A DNA stretch of 64,000 bases from Fasciola hepatica (taxonomy: Eukaryota; Platyhelminthes; Trematoda; Plagiorchiida; Fasciolidae): positions 372,001 to 436,000 of the forward strand of contig CANUEZ040000205.1 in NCBI GenBank assembly GCA_948099385.1, written 5' to 3'. Shown here piece after piece: positions 1 through 14,231 of the stretch. The notes beneath the pieces were generated by a model. The model made no database searches, was not told where the DNA came from, and saw only the letters and a list, made by a program, of their open reading frames with translations. The position numbers and the translations under genes were made by a program. Position 1 is the first letter of the stretch. Every line of letters starts with the position of its first letter.

Positions 1-70
1 GCTTGAACACTGAACTGAACATTGCAAATTCTAGAAGCACTGTACAGATGTTTGATCCACTAAGGGAATC
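1..70 (+). repeat. Partial satellite unit at left edge
   Basis: The window opens inside a unit, at the segment beginning GCTTGAACACTGAACTGAAC, and contains its last 70 bases. It carries the CATTGCAAATTCTAG form of the segment before the dyad and the GATCCACTAAGGG form of the dyad. The array therefore continues to the left of the window. Confidence 0.97.
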
Positions 71-492
71 ATGAGCATTGCAAATGGACCGAGTCCACAC
101 GGGGACACGTACAAGGGTTGGGGTGAACGATTGTCAATAGAACACCCGAACCACAAGGCTATCCGATATGGGTCTGAACGCTTTGTTCAACATATACACT
201 ACATGATATAGCACACTCCCCAAACTGGCTTCGGCTTTCAAATTGGCTTTTTACGGTGAGAAAAAATTCTCGCACACCGATCCAATCCTATGTTCCATCA
301 CTTCTCCATTTATGGGCCTAAGTGAAACCCAGGCATTCGCTCATGAACAATGTACACAAATTGCTGATACAATGCAATTGAGCAGTAGCAGAGTAGATTT
401 GTATAATATGATTCTCCATGCAGCTTGAACACTGAACTGACCATTGAAAATTATGGAAGCACTGTACAGCTGTTTGATCCCCTAAGGGAATC

Positions 493-2184
493 ATGAGCAT
501 TGCAAATGGACCGAGTCCACACGGGGACACGTACAAGGGTTGGGGTGAACGATTGTCTATATAACACCCGAACCACAAGGCTATCCGATATGGCTCCTAA
601 CGCTTTGTTCAACATATACACTACATGATATAGCACACTCCCCAAATTGACTTCGACTTTCAAATTGGCTTTTTAAGGTGAGAAACAAATTCTCGCACAC
701 CGATCCAATCCTATGTTCCATCACTTCTCCATTTATGGGCCTAAGTAAAACCGACGCCTTCCATTATGAACAATCCAAACTAATTGCTGATACAAGGCAA
801 TTGAGCAGTAGCAGAGTAGATTTTTATAATATGATTCTCCATGCAGCTTGAACACTGAACTGACCATTGCAAATTCTGGAAGCACTGTACAGCTGTTTGA
901 TCCCCTAAGGGAATCATGAGCATTGCAAATGGACCGAGTCCACACGAGGACACTTACAAGGGTTGGGGTGAACGATTGTCAATATAACGCCCGAACCACA
1001 AGGCTATCCGATATGGCTCTGAACGCTTTGTTCAACATATACACTACATGATATAGCACACTCCCCAAACTGGCTTCGGCTTTCAAATTGGCTTTTTAGG
1101 GTGAGAAACAAATTCTCGCACACCGATCCAATCCTATGTTCCATCACTTCTCCATTTATGGGCCTAAGTAAAACCAAGGCATTCCCTTATGAACAATCCA
1201 CACAAAGTGCTGATACAATGCAATTGAGCAGTAGCAGATTAGATTTGTATAATATGATTCTCCATGCAGCTTGAACACTGAACTGACCATTGAAAATTCT
1301 GGAAGCACTGTACAGCTGTTTGATCCCCTAAGGGAATCATGAGCATTGCAAATGGACCGAGTCCACACGGGGACACGTACAAGGGTTGGGGTGAACGATT
1401 GTCAATATAACACCCGAACCACAAGGCTATCCGATATGGCTCCTAACGCTTTGTTCAACATATACACTACATGATATAGCACACTCCCCAAATTGACTTC
1501 GACTTTCAAATTGGCTTTTTAAGGTGAGAACCAAATTCTCATACACCGATCCAATCCTATGTTCCATCACTTCTCCATTTATGGGCCTAAGTAAAACCGA
1601 CGCCTTCCATTATGAACAATCCACACTAATTGCTGATACAAGGCAATTGAGCAGTAGCAGAGTAGATTTTTATAATATGATTCTCCATGCAGCTTGAACA
1701 CTGAACTGACCATTGCAAATTCTGGAAGCACTGTACATCTGTTTGATCCCCTAAGGGAATCATGAGCATTGCAAATGGACCGAGTCCACACGAGGACACT
1801 TACAAGGGTTGGGGTGAACGATTGTCAATAGAACACCCGAACCACAAGGCTATCCCATATGGCTCTGAACGCTTTGTTCAACATATACACTACATGATAT
1901 AGCACACTCCCCAAACTGGCTTCGGCTTTCAAATTGGCTTTTTAGGGTGAGAAACAAATTCTCGCACACCGATCCAATCCTATGTTCCATCACTTCTCCA
2001 TTTATGGGCCTAAGTAAAACCAAGGCATTCCCTTATGAACAATCCACACAAAGTGCTGATACAATGCAATTGAGCAGTAGCAGAGTAGATTTGTATAATA
2101 TGATTCTCCATGCAGCTCGAACACTGAACTGACCATTGAAAATGATGGAAGCACTGTACAGCTGTTTGATCCACTAAGGGAATC
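493..2184 (+). repeat. Higher-order repeat: 846-bp dimer, two copies
   Basis: Units M2 and M4 share TCCTAACGC, AAATTGACTTCGAC, TTTTTAAGGTGAG, GACGCCTTCCATTATG and ACAAGGCAATTG. Units M3 and M5 share CACACGAGGACACTTAC, TTTTTAGGGTGAG and ACAAAGTGCTG. The alternation gives an 846-bp period. Only a few differences separate the copies, for example GTCTATATAAC against GTCAATATAAC, and CGCACACC against CATACACC. The left and right limits blur into ordinary monomers. Confidence 0.88.
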
Positions 2185-4540
2185 ATGAGCATTGCAAATG
2201 GACCGAGTCCACACGGGGACACGTACAAGGGTTGGGGTGAACGATTGTCAATAGAACACCCGAACCACAAGGCTATCCGATATGGCTCCAAACGCTTTGT
2301 TCAACATATACACTACATGATATAGCACACTCCCCAAACAGGCTTCGGCTTTCAAATTGGCTTTTTACGGTGGGAACCAAATTCTCGCACACCGATCCAA
2401 TCCTATGTTCCATCACTTCTCCATTCATTTGTCTAAGTAAAACCAAGGCATTCCCTTATGAACAATCCACACAAATTGCTGATACAATGCAATTGAGCAG
2501 TAGCAGAGTAGATTTGTATAATATGATTCTCCATGCAGCTTGAACACTGAACTGACCATTGAAAATGATGGAAGCACTGTACAGCTGTTTGATCCCCTAA
2601 GGGAATCATGAGCATTGCAAATGGACCGAGTCCACACGGGGACACGTACAAGGGTTGGGGTGAACGATTGTCTATATAACACCCGAACCACAAGGCTATC
2701 CGATATGGCTCTGAACGCTTTGTTCAACATATACACTACATGATAGAGCACACTCCCCAAACTGGCTTCGGCTTTCAAATTGGCTTTTTACGGTGAGAAA
2801 CAAATTCTCGCACACCGATCCAATCCTATGTTCCATCACTTCTCCATTTATGGGCCTAAGTATAACTCAGGCATTCCCATATGATCAGTCCACACAAATT
2901 GCTGATACAATGCAATTGAGCAGTAGCAGAGTAGATTTCTATAATATGATTCTCCATGCAGCTTGAACACTGAACTGACCATTGAAAATGATGGAAGCAC
3001 AGTACAGCTGTTTGATCCCCTAAGGGAATCATGAGCATTGCAAATGGACCGAGTCCACACGGGGACACGTACAAGGGTTGGGGTGAACGATTGTCAATAG
3101 AACACCCGAACCACAAGGCTATCCCATATGGCTCTGAACGCTTTGTTCAACATATACACTACATGATAGAGCACACTCCCCAAACTGGCTTCGGCTTTCA
3201 AATTGGCTTCTTACGGTGAGAAACAAATTCTCGCACACCGATCCAATCCTATGTTCCATCACTTCTCCATTTATGGGCCTAAGTATAACTAAGGCATTCC
3301 CATATGATCAATCCACACAAATTGCTGATACAATGCAATTGAGCAGTAGCAGAGTAGATTTGTATAATATGATTCTCCATGCAGCTTGAACACTGAACTG
3401 AACATTGCAAATTCTAGAAGCACTGTACAGCTGTTTGATCCCCTAAGGGAATCATGAGCATTGCAAATGGACCGAGTCCACACGGGGACACGTACAAGGG
3501 TTGGGGTGAACGATTGTCAATAGAACACCCGAACCACAAGGCTATCCGATATGGCTCTGAACGCTTTGTTCAACATATACACTACATGATAGAGCACACT
3601 CCCCAAACTGGCTTCGGCTTTCAAATTGGCTTCTTACGGTGAGAACCAAATTCTCGCACACCGATCCAATCCTATGTTCCATCACTTCTCCATTTATGGG
3701 CCTAAGTATAACTAAGGCATTCCCTTATGAACAATCCACACAAATTGCTGATACAATGCAATTGAGCAGTAGCAGAGTAGATTTGTATAATATGATTCTC
3801 CATGCAGCTTGAACACTGAACTGAACATTGCAAATTCTAGAAGCACTGTACAGCTGTTTGATCCCCTAAGGGAATCATGAGCATTGCAAATGGACCGAGT
3901 CCACACGGGGACACGTACAAGGGTTGGGGTGAACGATTGTCAATAGAACACCCGAACCACAAGGCTATCCGATATGGCTCTGATCGCTTTGTTCAACATA
4001 TACACTACATGATATAGCACACTCCCCAAACTGGCTTCGGCTTTCAAATTGGCTTCTTACGGTGAGAACCAAATTCTCGCACACCGATCCAATCCTATGT
4101 TCCATCACTTCTCCATTTATGGGCCTAAGTAAAACCAAGGCATTCCCTTATGAACAATCCACACAAATTGCTCATAAAATGCAATTGAGCAGTAGCAGTG
4201 TAGATTTGTATAATATGATTCTCCATGCAGCTTGAACACTGAACTGACCATTGAAAATTATGGAAGCACTGTACAGCTGTTTGATCCCCTAAGGGAATCA
4301 TGAGCATTGCAAATGGACCGAGTCCACACGGGGACACGTACAAGGGTTGGGGTGAACGATTGTCAATAGAACACCCGAACCACAAGGCTATCCGATATGG
4401 CTCTGAACGCTTTGTTCAACATATACACTACATGATATAGCACACTCCCCAAACTGGCTTCGGCTTTCAAATTGGCTTTTTACGGTGAGAAACAAATTCT
4501 CGCACACCGATCCAATCCTATGTTCCATCACTTCTCCATT

Positions 4541-4586
4541 CATTTGTCTAAGTAGAACCAAGTAAATCCCTTATGAAAAATCAACA
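4541..4586 (+). repeat. ATTCATTTGTCTAAGTAG / AAGTAAATCCC variant block (first copy)
   Basis: Here the usual TTATGGGCCTAAGTAAAACC, GGCATTCCC and GAACAATCC are replaced by CATTTGTCTAAGTAGAACC, AGTAAATCCC and GAAAAATCAAC. The block returns near 4964, 5810, 7079, 7502, 9191, 12575 and, slightly altered, 12996. It is absent from the rest of the window. Hybrids carrying only part of it occur near 2424 (left part only) and near 10461 (with the ordinary GAACAATCC end). Confidence 0.8.
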
Positions 4587-7260
4587 CAAATTGCTGATAC
4601 AATGCAATTGAGCAGTAGCAGTGTAGATTTATATCATATGATTCTCCATGCAGCTTGAACACTGAACTGACCATTGAAAATTATGGAAGCACAGTACAGC
4701 TGTTTGATCCCCTAAGGGAATCATGAGCATTGCAAATGGACCGAGTCCACACGGGGACACGTACAAGGGTTGGGGTGAACGATTGTCAATAGAACACCCG
4801 AACCACAAGGCTATCCGATATGGCTCTGAACGCTTTGTTCAACATATACACTACATGATAGAGCACACTCCCCAAACTGGCTTCGGCTTTCAAATTGGCT
4901 TTTTACGGTGAGAAACAAATTCTCGCACACCGATCCAATCCTATGTTCCATCACTTCTCCATTCATTTGTCTAAGTAGAACCAAGTAAATCCCTTATGAA
5001 AAATCAACACAAATTGCTGATACAATGCAATTGAGCAGTAGCAGTGTAGATTTGTATAATATGATTCTCCATGCAGCTTGAACACTGAACTGACCATTGA
5101 AAATTATGGAAGCACAGTACAGCTGTTTGATCCCCTAAGGGAATCATGAGCATTGCAAATGGACCGAGTCCACACGGGGACACGTACAAGGGTTGGGGTG
5201 AACGATTGTCAATAGAACACCCGAACCACAAGGCTATCCGATATGGCTCTGAACGCTTTGTTCAACATATACACTACATGATAGAGCACACTCCCCAAAC
5301 TGGCTTCGGCTTTCAAATTGGCTTCTTACGGTGGGAACCAAATTCTCGCACACCGATCCAATCCTATGTTCCATCACTTCTCCATTTATGGGCCTAAGTA
5401 AAACCAAGGCATTCCCTTATGAACAATCCACACAAATTGCTGATACAATGCAATTGAGCAGTAGCAGTGTAGATTTGTATAATATGATTCTCCATGCAGC
5501 TTGAACACTGAACTGACCATTGAAAATTATGGAAGCACAGTACAGCTGTTTGATCCCCTAAGGGAATCATGAGCATTGCAAATGGACCGAGTCCACACGG
5601 GGACACGTACAAGGGTTGGGGTGAACGATTGTCAATAGAACACCCGAACCACAAGGCTATCCCATATGGCTCTGAACGCTTTGTTCAACATATACACTAC
5701 ATGATATAGCACACTCCCCAAACTGGCTTCGGCTTTCAAATTGGCTTTTTACGGTGAGAAACAAATTCTCGCACACCGATCCAATCCTATGTTCCATCAC
5801 TTCTCCATTCATTTGTCTAAGTAGAACCAAGTAAATCCCTTATGAAAAATCAACACAAATTGCTGATACAATGCAATTGAGCAGTAGCAGATTAGATTTG
5901 TATAATATGATTCTCCATGCAGCTTGAACACTGAACTGACCATTGAAAATTCTGGAAGCACTGTACAGCTGTTTGATCCCCTAAGGGAATCACGAGCATT
6001 GCAAATGGACCGAGTCCACACGGGGACACGTACAAGGATTGGGGTGAACGATTGTCAATAGAACACCCGAACCACAAGGCTATCCGATATGGCTCTGAAC
6101 GCCTTGTTCAACATATACACTACATGATATAGCACACTCCCCAAACTGGCTTCGGCTTTCAAATTGGCTTCTTACGGTGAGAAAAAAATTCTCGCACACC
6201 GATCCAATCCTATGTTCCATCACTTCTCCATTTATGGGCCTAAGTATAACTAAGGCATTCCCATATGATCAATCCACACAAATTGCTGATACAATGCAAT
6301 TGAGCAGTAGCAGAGTAGATTTGTATAATATGATTCTCCATGCAGCTTGAACACTGAACTGAACATTGCAAATTCTAGAAGCACTGTACAGCTGTTTGAT
6401 CCCCTAAGGGAATCATGAGCATTGCAAATGGACCGAGTCCACACGGGGACAGGTACAAGGGTTGGGGTGAACGATTGTCAATAGAACACCCGAACCACAA
6501 GGCTATCCGATATGGCTCTGATCGCTTTGTTCAACATATACACTACATGATATAGCACACTCCCCAAACTGGCTTCGGCTTTCAAATTGGCTTCTTACGG
6601 TGAGAACCAAATTCTCGCACACCGATCCAATCCTATGTTCCATCACTTCTCCATTTATGGGCCTAAGTAAAACCAAGGCATTCCCTTATGAACAATCCAC
6701 ACAAATTGCTGATACAATGCAATTGAGCAGTAGCAGTGTAGATTTGTATAATATGATTCTCCATGCAGCTTGAACACTGAACTGACCATTGAAAATTATG
6801 GAAGCACAGTACAGCTGTTTGATCCCCTAAGGGAATCATGAGCATTGCAAATGGACCGAGTCCACACGGGGACACGTACAAGGGTTGGGGTGAACGATTG
6901 TCAATAGAACACCCGAACCACAAGGCTATCCGATATGGCTCTGAACGCTTTGTTCAACATATACACTACATGATATAGCACACTCCCCAAACTGGCTTCG
7001 GCTTTCAAATTGGCTTTTTACGGTGAGAAACAAATTCTCGCACACCGATCCAATCCTATGTTCCATCACTTCTCCATTCATTTGTCTAAGTAGAACCAAG
7101 TAAATCCCTTATGAAAAATCAACACAAATTGCTGATACAATGCAATTGAGCAGTAGCAGATTAGATTTGTATAATATGATTCTCCATGCAGCTTGAACAC
7201 TGAAGTGACCATTGAAAATTATGGAAGCACTGTACAGCTGTTTGATCCCCTAAGGGAATC

Positions 7261-7680
7261 ATGAGCATTGCAAATGGACCGAGTCCACACGGGGACACGT
7301 ACAAGGGTTGGGGTGAACGATTGTCAATAGAACACCCGAACCACAAGGCTATCCCATATGGCTCTGAACGCTTTGTTCAACATATACACTACATGATATA
7401 GCACACTCCCCAAACTGGCTTCGGCTTTCAAATTGGCTTTTTACGGTGAGAAACAAATTCTCGCACACCGATCCAATCCTATGTTCCATCACTTCTCCAT
7501 TCATTTGTCTAAGTAGAACCAAGTAAATCCCTTATGAAAAATCAACACAAATTGCTGATACAATGCAATTGAGCAGTAGCAGAGTACATTTGTATATGAT
7601 TCTCCATGCAGCTTGAACACTGAACTGACCATTGAAAATGATGGAAGCACAGTACAGCTGTTTGATCCCCTAAGGGAATC
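7261..7680 (+). repeat. 420-bp monomer with 3-bp deletion
   Basis: This is the shortest unit in the window. GTATAATATGATT has lost one AAT and reads GTATATGATT near 7591. It also carries the CATTTGTCTAAGTAG block and GAGTACATTTG instead of GAGTAGATTTG. No other unit shares the 3-bp deletion, so it appears recent or has not spread. Confidence 0.9.
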
Positions 7681-9778
7681 ATGAGCATTGCAAATGGACC
7701 GAGTCCACACGGGGACACGTACAAGGGTTGGGGTGAACGATTGTCAATAGAACACCCGAACCACAAGGCTATCCGATATGGCTCTGAACGCTTTGTTCAA
7801 CATATACACTACATGATATAGCACACTCCCCAAACTGGCTTCGGCTTTCAAATTGGCTTTTTACGGTGAGAACCAAATTCTCGCACACCGATCCAATCCT
7901 ATGTTCCATCACTTCTCAATTTATGGGCCTAAGTAAAACCAAGGCATTCCCTCATGAACAATCCACACTAATTGCTGATACAATGCAATTGAGCAGTAGC
8001 AGAGTAGATTTGTATAATATGATTCTCCATGCAGCTTGAACACTGAACTGACCATTGAAAATTATGGAAGCACAGTACAGCTGTTTGATCCCCTAAGGGA
8101 ATCATGAGCATTGCAAATGGACCGAGTCCACACGGGGACACGTACAAGGGTTGGGGTGAACGATTGTCAATAGAACACCCGAACCACAAGGCTATCCGAT
8201 ATGGCTCTGAACGCTTTGTTCAACATATACACTACATGATAGAGCACACTCCCCAAACTGGCTTCGGCTTTCAAATTGGCTTCTTACGGTGAGAACCAAA
8301 TTCTCGCACACCGATCCAATCCTATGTTCCATCACTTCTCCATTTATGGGCCTAAGTAAAACCAAGGCATTCCCTTATGAACAATCCACACAAATTGCTG
8401 ATACAATGCAATTGAGCAGTAGCGGAGTAGATTTGTATAATATGATTCTCCATGCAGCTTGAACACTGAACTGACCATTGAAAATTATGGAAGCACAGTA
8501 CAGCTGTTTGATCCCCTAAGGGAATCATGAGCATTGCAAATGGGCCGAGTCCACACGGGGACACGTACAAGGGTTGGGGTGAACGATTGTCAATAGAACA
8601 CCCGAACCACAAGGCTATCCGATATGGCTCTGATCGCTTTGTTCAACATATACACTACATGATATAGCACACTCCCCAAACTGGCTTCGGCTTTCAAATT
8701 GGCTTCTTACGGTGAGAAACAAATTCTCGCACACCGATCCAATCCTATGTTCCATCACTTCTCCATTTATGGGCCTAAGTAAAACCAAGGCATTCCCTTA
8801 TGAACAATCCACACAAATTGCTGATACAATGCAATTGAACAGTAGCAGTGTAGATTTGTATAATATGATTCTCCATGCAGCTTGAACACTGAACTGACCA
8901 TTGAAAATGATGGAAGCACAGTACAGCTGTTTGATCCCCTAAGGGAATCATGAGCATTGCAAATGGACCGAGTCCACACGGGGACACGTACAAGGGTTGG
9001 GGTGAACGATTGTCAATAGAACACCCGAACCACAAGGCTATCCCATATGGCTCTGAACGCTTTGTTCAACATATACACTACATGATAGAGCACACTCCCC
9101 AAACTGGCTTCGGCTTTCAAATTGGCTTCTTACGGTGAGAACCAAATTCTCGCACACCGATCCAATCCTATGTTCCATCACTTCTCCATTCATTTGTCTA
9201 AGTAGAACCAAGTAAATCCCTTATGAAAAATCAACACAAATTGCTGATACAATGCAATTGAGCAGTAGCAGAGTAGATTTGTATAATATGATTCTCCATG
9301 CAGCTTGAACACTGAACTGACCATTGAAAATTATGGAAGCACTGTACAGCTGTTTGATCCACTAAGGGAATCATGAGCATTGCAAATGGACCGAGTCCAC
9401 ACGGGGACACGTACAAGGGTTGGGTTGAACGATTGTCAATAGAACACCCGAACCACAAGGCTATCCCATATGGCTCTGAACGCTTTGTTCAACATATACA
9501 CTACATGATATGGCACACTCCCCAAACTGGCTTCGGCTTTCAAATTGGCTTCTTACGGTGAGAACCAAATTCTCGCACACCGATCCAATCCTATGTTCCA
9601 TCACTTCTCCATTTATGGGCCTAAGTAAAACCAAGGCATTCCCTTATGAACAATCCACACAAATTGCTGATACAATGCAATTGAGCAGTAGCAGAGTAGA
9701 TTTGTATAATATGATTCTCCATGCAGCTTGAACACTGAACTGACCATTGAAAATTATGGAAGCACAGTATAGCTGTTT

Positions 9779-9796
9779 GATACCCCAGAGGGTATC
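9779..9796. other. Rewritten dyad forming a perfect 7-bp stem
   Basis: In the unit starting at 9373 the usual GATCCCCTAAGGGAATC is replaced by GATACCCCAGAGGGTATC, one base longer. GATACCC and GGGTATC pair perfectly around CAGA, so the mismatch present in other copies has been removed on both arms together. It is the only such copy in the window, and it makes its unit 424 bp. Confidence 0.85.
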
Positions 9797-12700
9797 ATGA
9801 GCATTGCAAATGGACCGAGTCCACACGGCGACACGTACAAGGGTTGGGGTGAACGATTGTCAATAGAACACCCGAACCACAAGGCTATCCCATATGGCTC
9901 TGAACGCTTTGTTCAACATATACACTACATGATAGAGCACACTCCCCAAACTGGCTTCGGCTTTCAAATTGGCTTCTTACGGTGAGAACCAAATTCTCGC
10001 ACACCGATCCAATCCTATGTTCCATCACTTCTCCATTTATGGGCCTAAGTAAAACCAAGGCATTCCCTTATGAACAATCCACACAAATTGCTGATACAAT
10101 GCAATAGAGCAGTAGCAGAGTAGATTTGTATAATATGATTCTCCATGCAGATTGAACACTGAACTGACCATTGAAAATTATGGAAGCACAGTACAGCTGT
10201 TTGATCCCCTAAGGGAATCATGAGCATTGCAAATTGACCGAGTCCACACGGGGACACGTACAAGGGTTGGGGTGAACGATTGTCAATAGAACACCCGAAC
10301 CACAAGGCTATCCCATATGGCTCTGAACGCTTTGTTCAACATATACACTACATGATATAGCACACTCCCCAAACTGGCTTCGGCTTTCAAATTGGCTTCT
10401 TACGGTGAGAACCAAATTCTCGCACACCGATCCAATCCTATGTTCCATCACTTCTCCATTCATTTGTCTAATTAGAACCAAGTAAATCCCTTATGAACAA
10501 TCCACACAAATTGCTGATACAATGCAATTGAGCAGTAGCAGATTAGATTTGTATAATATGATTCTCCATGCAGCTTGAACACTGAACTGACCATTGAAAA
10601 TTATGGAAGCACTGTACAGCTGTTTGATCCCCTAAGGGAATCATGAGCATTGCAAATGGACCGAGTCTACACGGGGACACGTACAAGGGTTGGGGTGAAC
10701 GATTGTCAATAGAACACCCGAACCACAAGGCTATCCGATATGGCTCTGAACGCTTTGTTCAACATATACACTACATGATAGAGCACACTCCCCAAACTGG
10801 CTTCGGCTTTCAAATTGGCTTCTTACGGTGAGAAACAAATTCTCGCACACCGATCCAATCCTATGTTCCATCACTTCTCCATTTATGGGCCTAAGTAAAA
10901 CCAAGGCATTCCCTTATGAACAATCCACACAAATTGCTCATACAATGCAATTGAGCAGTAGCAGAGTAGATTTGTATAATATGATTCTCCATGCAGCTTG
11001 AACACTGAACTGACCATTGAAAATTATGGAAGCACAGTACAGCTGTTTGATCCCCTAAGGGAATCATGAGCATTGCAAATGGACCGAGTCCACACGGGGA
11101 CACGTACAAGGGTTGGGGTGAACGATTGTCAATAGAACACCCGAACCACAAGGCTATCCGATATGGCTCTGAACGCTTTGTTCAACATATACACTACATG
11201 ATAGAGCACACTCCCCAAACTGGCTTCGGCTTTCAAATTGGCTTTTTACGGTGAGAAACAAATTCTCGCACACCGATCCAATCCTATGTTCCATCACTTC
11301 TCCATTTATGGGCCTAAGTATAACTAAGGCATTCCCATATGATCAATCCACACAAATTGCTGATACAATGCAATTGAGCAGTAGCAGAGTAGATTTGTAT
11401 AATATGATTCTCCATGCAGCTTGAACACTGAACTGACCATTGAAAATTATGGAAGCACTGTACAGCTGTTTGATCCCCTAAGGGAATCATGAGCATTGCA
11501 AATGGACCGAGTCCACACGGGGACACGTACAAGGGTTGGGGTGAACGATTGTCAATAGAACACCCGAACCACAAGGCTATCCGATATGGCTCTGAACGCT
11601 TTGTTCAACATATACACTACATGATATAGCACACTCCCCAAACTGGCTTCGGCTTTCAAATTGGCTTCTTACGGTGAGAAACAAATTCTCGCACACCGAT
11701 CCAATCCTATGTTCCATCACTTCTCCATTTATGGGCCTAAGTAAAACCAAGGCATTCCCTCATGAACAATCCACACAAATCACTCATAAATTGCAATTGA
11801 GCAGTAGCAGAGTAGATTTGTATAATATGATTCTCCATGCAGCTTGAACACTGAACTGACCATTGAAAATGATGGAAGCACTGTACAGCTGTTTGTTCCC
11901 CTAAGGGAATCATGAGCATTGCAAATGCACCGAGTCCACACGGGGACACGTACAAGGGTTGGGGTGAACGATTGTCAATATAACACCCGAACCACAAGGC
12001 TATCCCATATGGCTCTGAACGCTTTGTTCAACATATACACTACATGATATAGCACACTCCCCAAACTGGCTTCGGCTTTCAAATTGGCTTCTTACGGTGA
12101 GAACCAAATTCTCGCACACCGATCCAATCCTATGTTCCATCACTTCTCCATTTATGGGCCTAAGTAAAACCAAGGCATTCCCTTATGAACAATCCACACA
12201 AATTGCTGATACAATGCAATTGAGCAGTAGCAGAGTAGATTTGTATAATATGATTCTCCATGCAGCTTGAACACTGAACTGACCATTGAAAATTATGGAA
12301 GCACTGTACAGCTGTTTGATCCCCTAAGGGAATCATGAGCATTGCAAATGGACCGAGTCCACACGGGGACACGTACAAGGGTTGGGGTGAACGATTGTCA
12401 ATAAAACACCCGAACCACAAGGCTATCCGATATGGCTCTGAACGCTTTGTTCAACATATACACTACATGATAGAGCACACTCCCCAAACTGGCTTCGGCT
12501 TTCAAATTGGCTTTTTACGGTGAGAACCAAATTCTCGCACACCGATCCAATCCTATGTTCCATCACTTCTCCATTCATTTGTCTAAGTAGAACCAAGTAA
12601 ATCCCTTATGAAAAATCAACACAAATTGCTGATACAATGCAATTGAGCAGTAGCAGAGTAGATTTGTATAATATGATTCTCCATGCAGCTTGAACACTGA

Positions 12701-14231
12701 AGTGACCATTGAAAATTATGGAAGCACTGTACAGCTGTTTGATCCCCTAAGGGAATCATGAGCATTGCAAATGGACCGAGTCCACACGGGGACACGTACA
12801 AGGGTTGGGGTGAACGATTGTCAATAGAACAACCGAACCACAAGGCTATCCCATATGGCTCTGAACGCTTTGTTCAACATATACACTACATGATAGAGCA
12901 CACTCCCCAAACTGGCTTCGGCTTTCAAATTGGCTTTTTACGAGGAGAAAAAATTCTCGCACACCGATCCAATCCTATGTTCCATCACTTCTCCATTCAT
13001 TTGCCTAAGTAGAACCAAGTAAATCCCTTATGAAAAATCAACACAAATTGCTGATACAATGCAATTGAGCAGTAGCAGAGTAGATTTGTATAATATGATT
13101 CTCCATGCAGCTTGAACACTGAACTGACCATTGAAAATGATGGAAACACTGTACAGCTGTTTGATCCGCTAAGGGAATCATGAGCATTGCAAATGGACCG
13201 AGTCCACACGGGGACACGTACAAGGGTTGGGGTGAACGATTGTCAATAGAACACCCGAACCACAAGGCTATCCGATATGGCTCTGAACGCTTTGTTCAAC
13301 ATATACACTACATGATATAGCACACTCCCCAAACTGGCTTCGGCTTTCAAATTGGCTTTTTACGGTGAGAACCAAATTCTCGCACACCGATCCAATCCTA
13401 TGTTCCATCACTTCTCCATTTATGGGCCTAAGTAAAACCAAGGCATTCCCTTATGAACAATCCACACAAATTGCTGATACATTGCAATTGAGCAGTAGCA
13501 GTGTAGATATGTATAATATGATTCTGCATGCAGCTTGAACACTGAACTGAACATTGAAAATGATGGAAGCACTGTACAGCTGTTTGTTCCACTAAGGGAA
13601 TCATGAGCATTGCAAATGGACCGAGTCCACACGGGGACACGTACAAGGGTTGGGGTGAACGATTGTCAATAGAACACCCGAACCACAAGGCTATCCCATA
13701 TGGCTACGAACGCTTTGTTCAACATATACACTACATGATATAGCACACTCCCCAAACTGGCTTCGGCTTTCAAATTGGCTTCTTACGGTGAGAACCAAAT
13801 TCTCGCACACCGATCCAATCCTATGTTCCATCACTTCTCCATTTATGGGCCTAAGTATAACTAAGGCATTCCCATATGATCAATCCACACAAATTGCTGA
13901 TACAATGCAATTGAGCAGTAGCAGAGTAGATTTGTATAATATGATTCTCCATGCAGCGTGAACACTGAACTGACCATTGAAAATTATGGAAGCACAGTAC
14001 AGCTGTTTGATCCCCTAAGGGAATCATGAGCATTGCAAATGGACCGAGTCCACACGGGGACACGTACACGGGTTGGGGTGAACGATTGTCAATAGAACAC
14101 CCGAACCACAAGGCTATCCGATATGGCTCTGAACGCTTTGTTCAACATCTACACTACATGATATAGCACACTCCCCAAACTGGCTTCGGCTTTCAAATTG
14201 GCTTTTTACAGTGAGAACAAAATTCTCGCAC

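Noticed and set aside
2425..2778. 117-codon open frame on the minus strand, the longest in the window, with relatives of 60-114 codons in almost every unit
   Set aside because: The frames recur with the 423-bp period, start and stop at repeat-fixed positions, and lengthen or shorten with single variant bases. They overlap each other in several frames. No domain, promoter or conserved start supports a gene.
3031..3219. 62-codon plus-strand frame repeated in many left-domain units
   Set aside because: It depends on the GATAGAGCAC variant removing a stop that most units retain, and one unit (5992) has ACG in place of ATG. I treat it as incidental and list it only as a low-interest check.
5650..5670. 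CCATATGG as a CArG box in units reading ATCCCATATGGC
   Set aside because: The CArG form needs six A/T bases between CC and GG; this has four.
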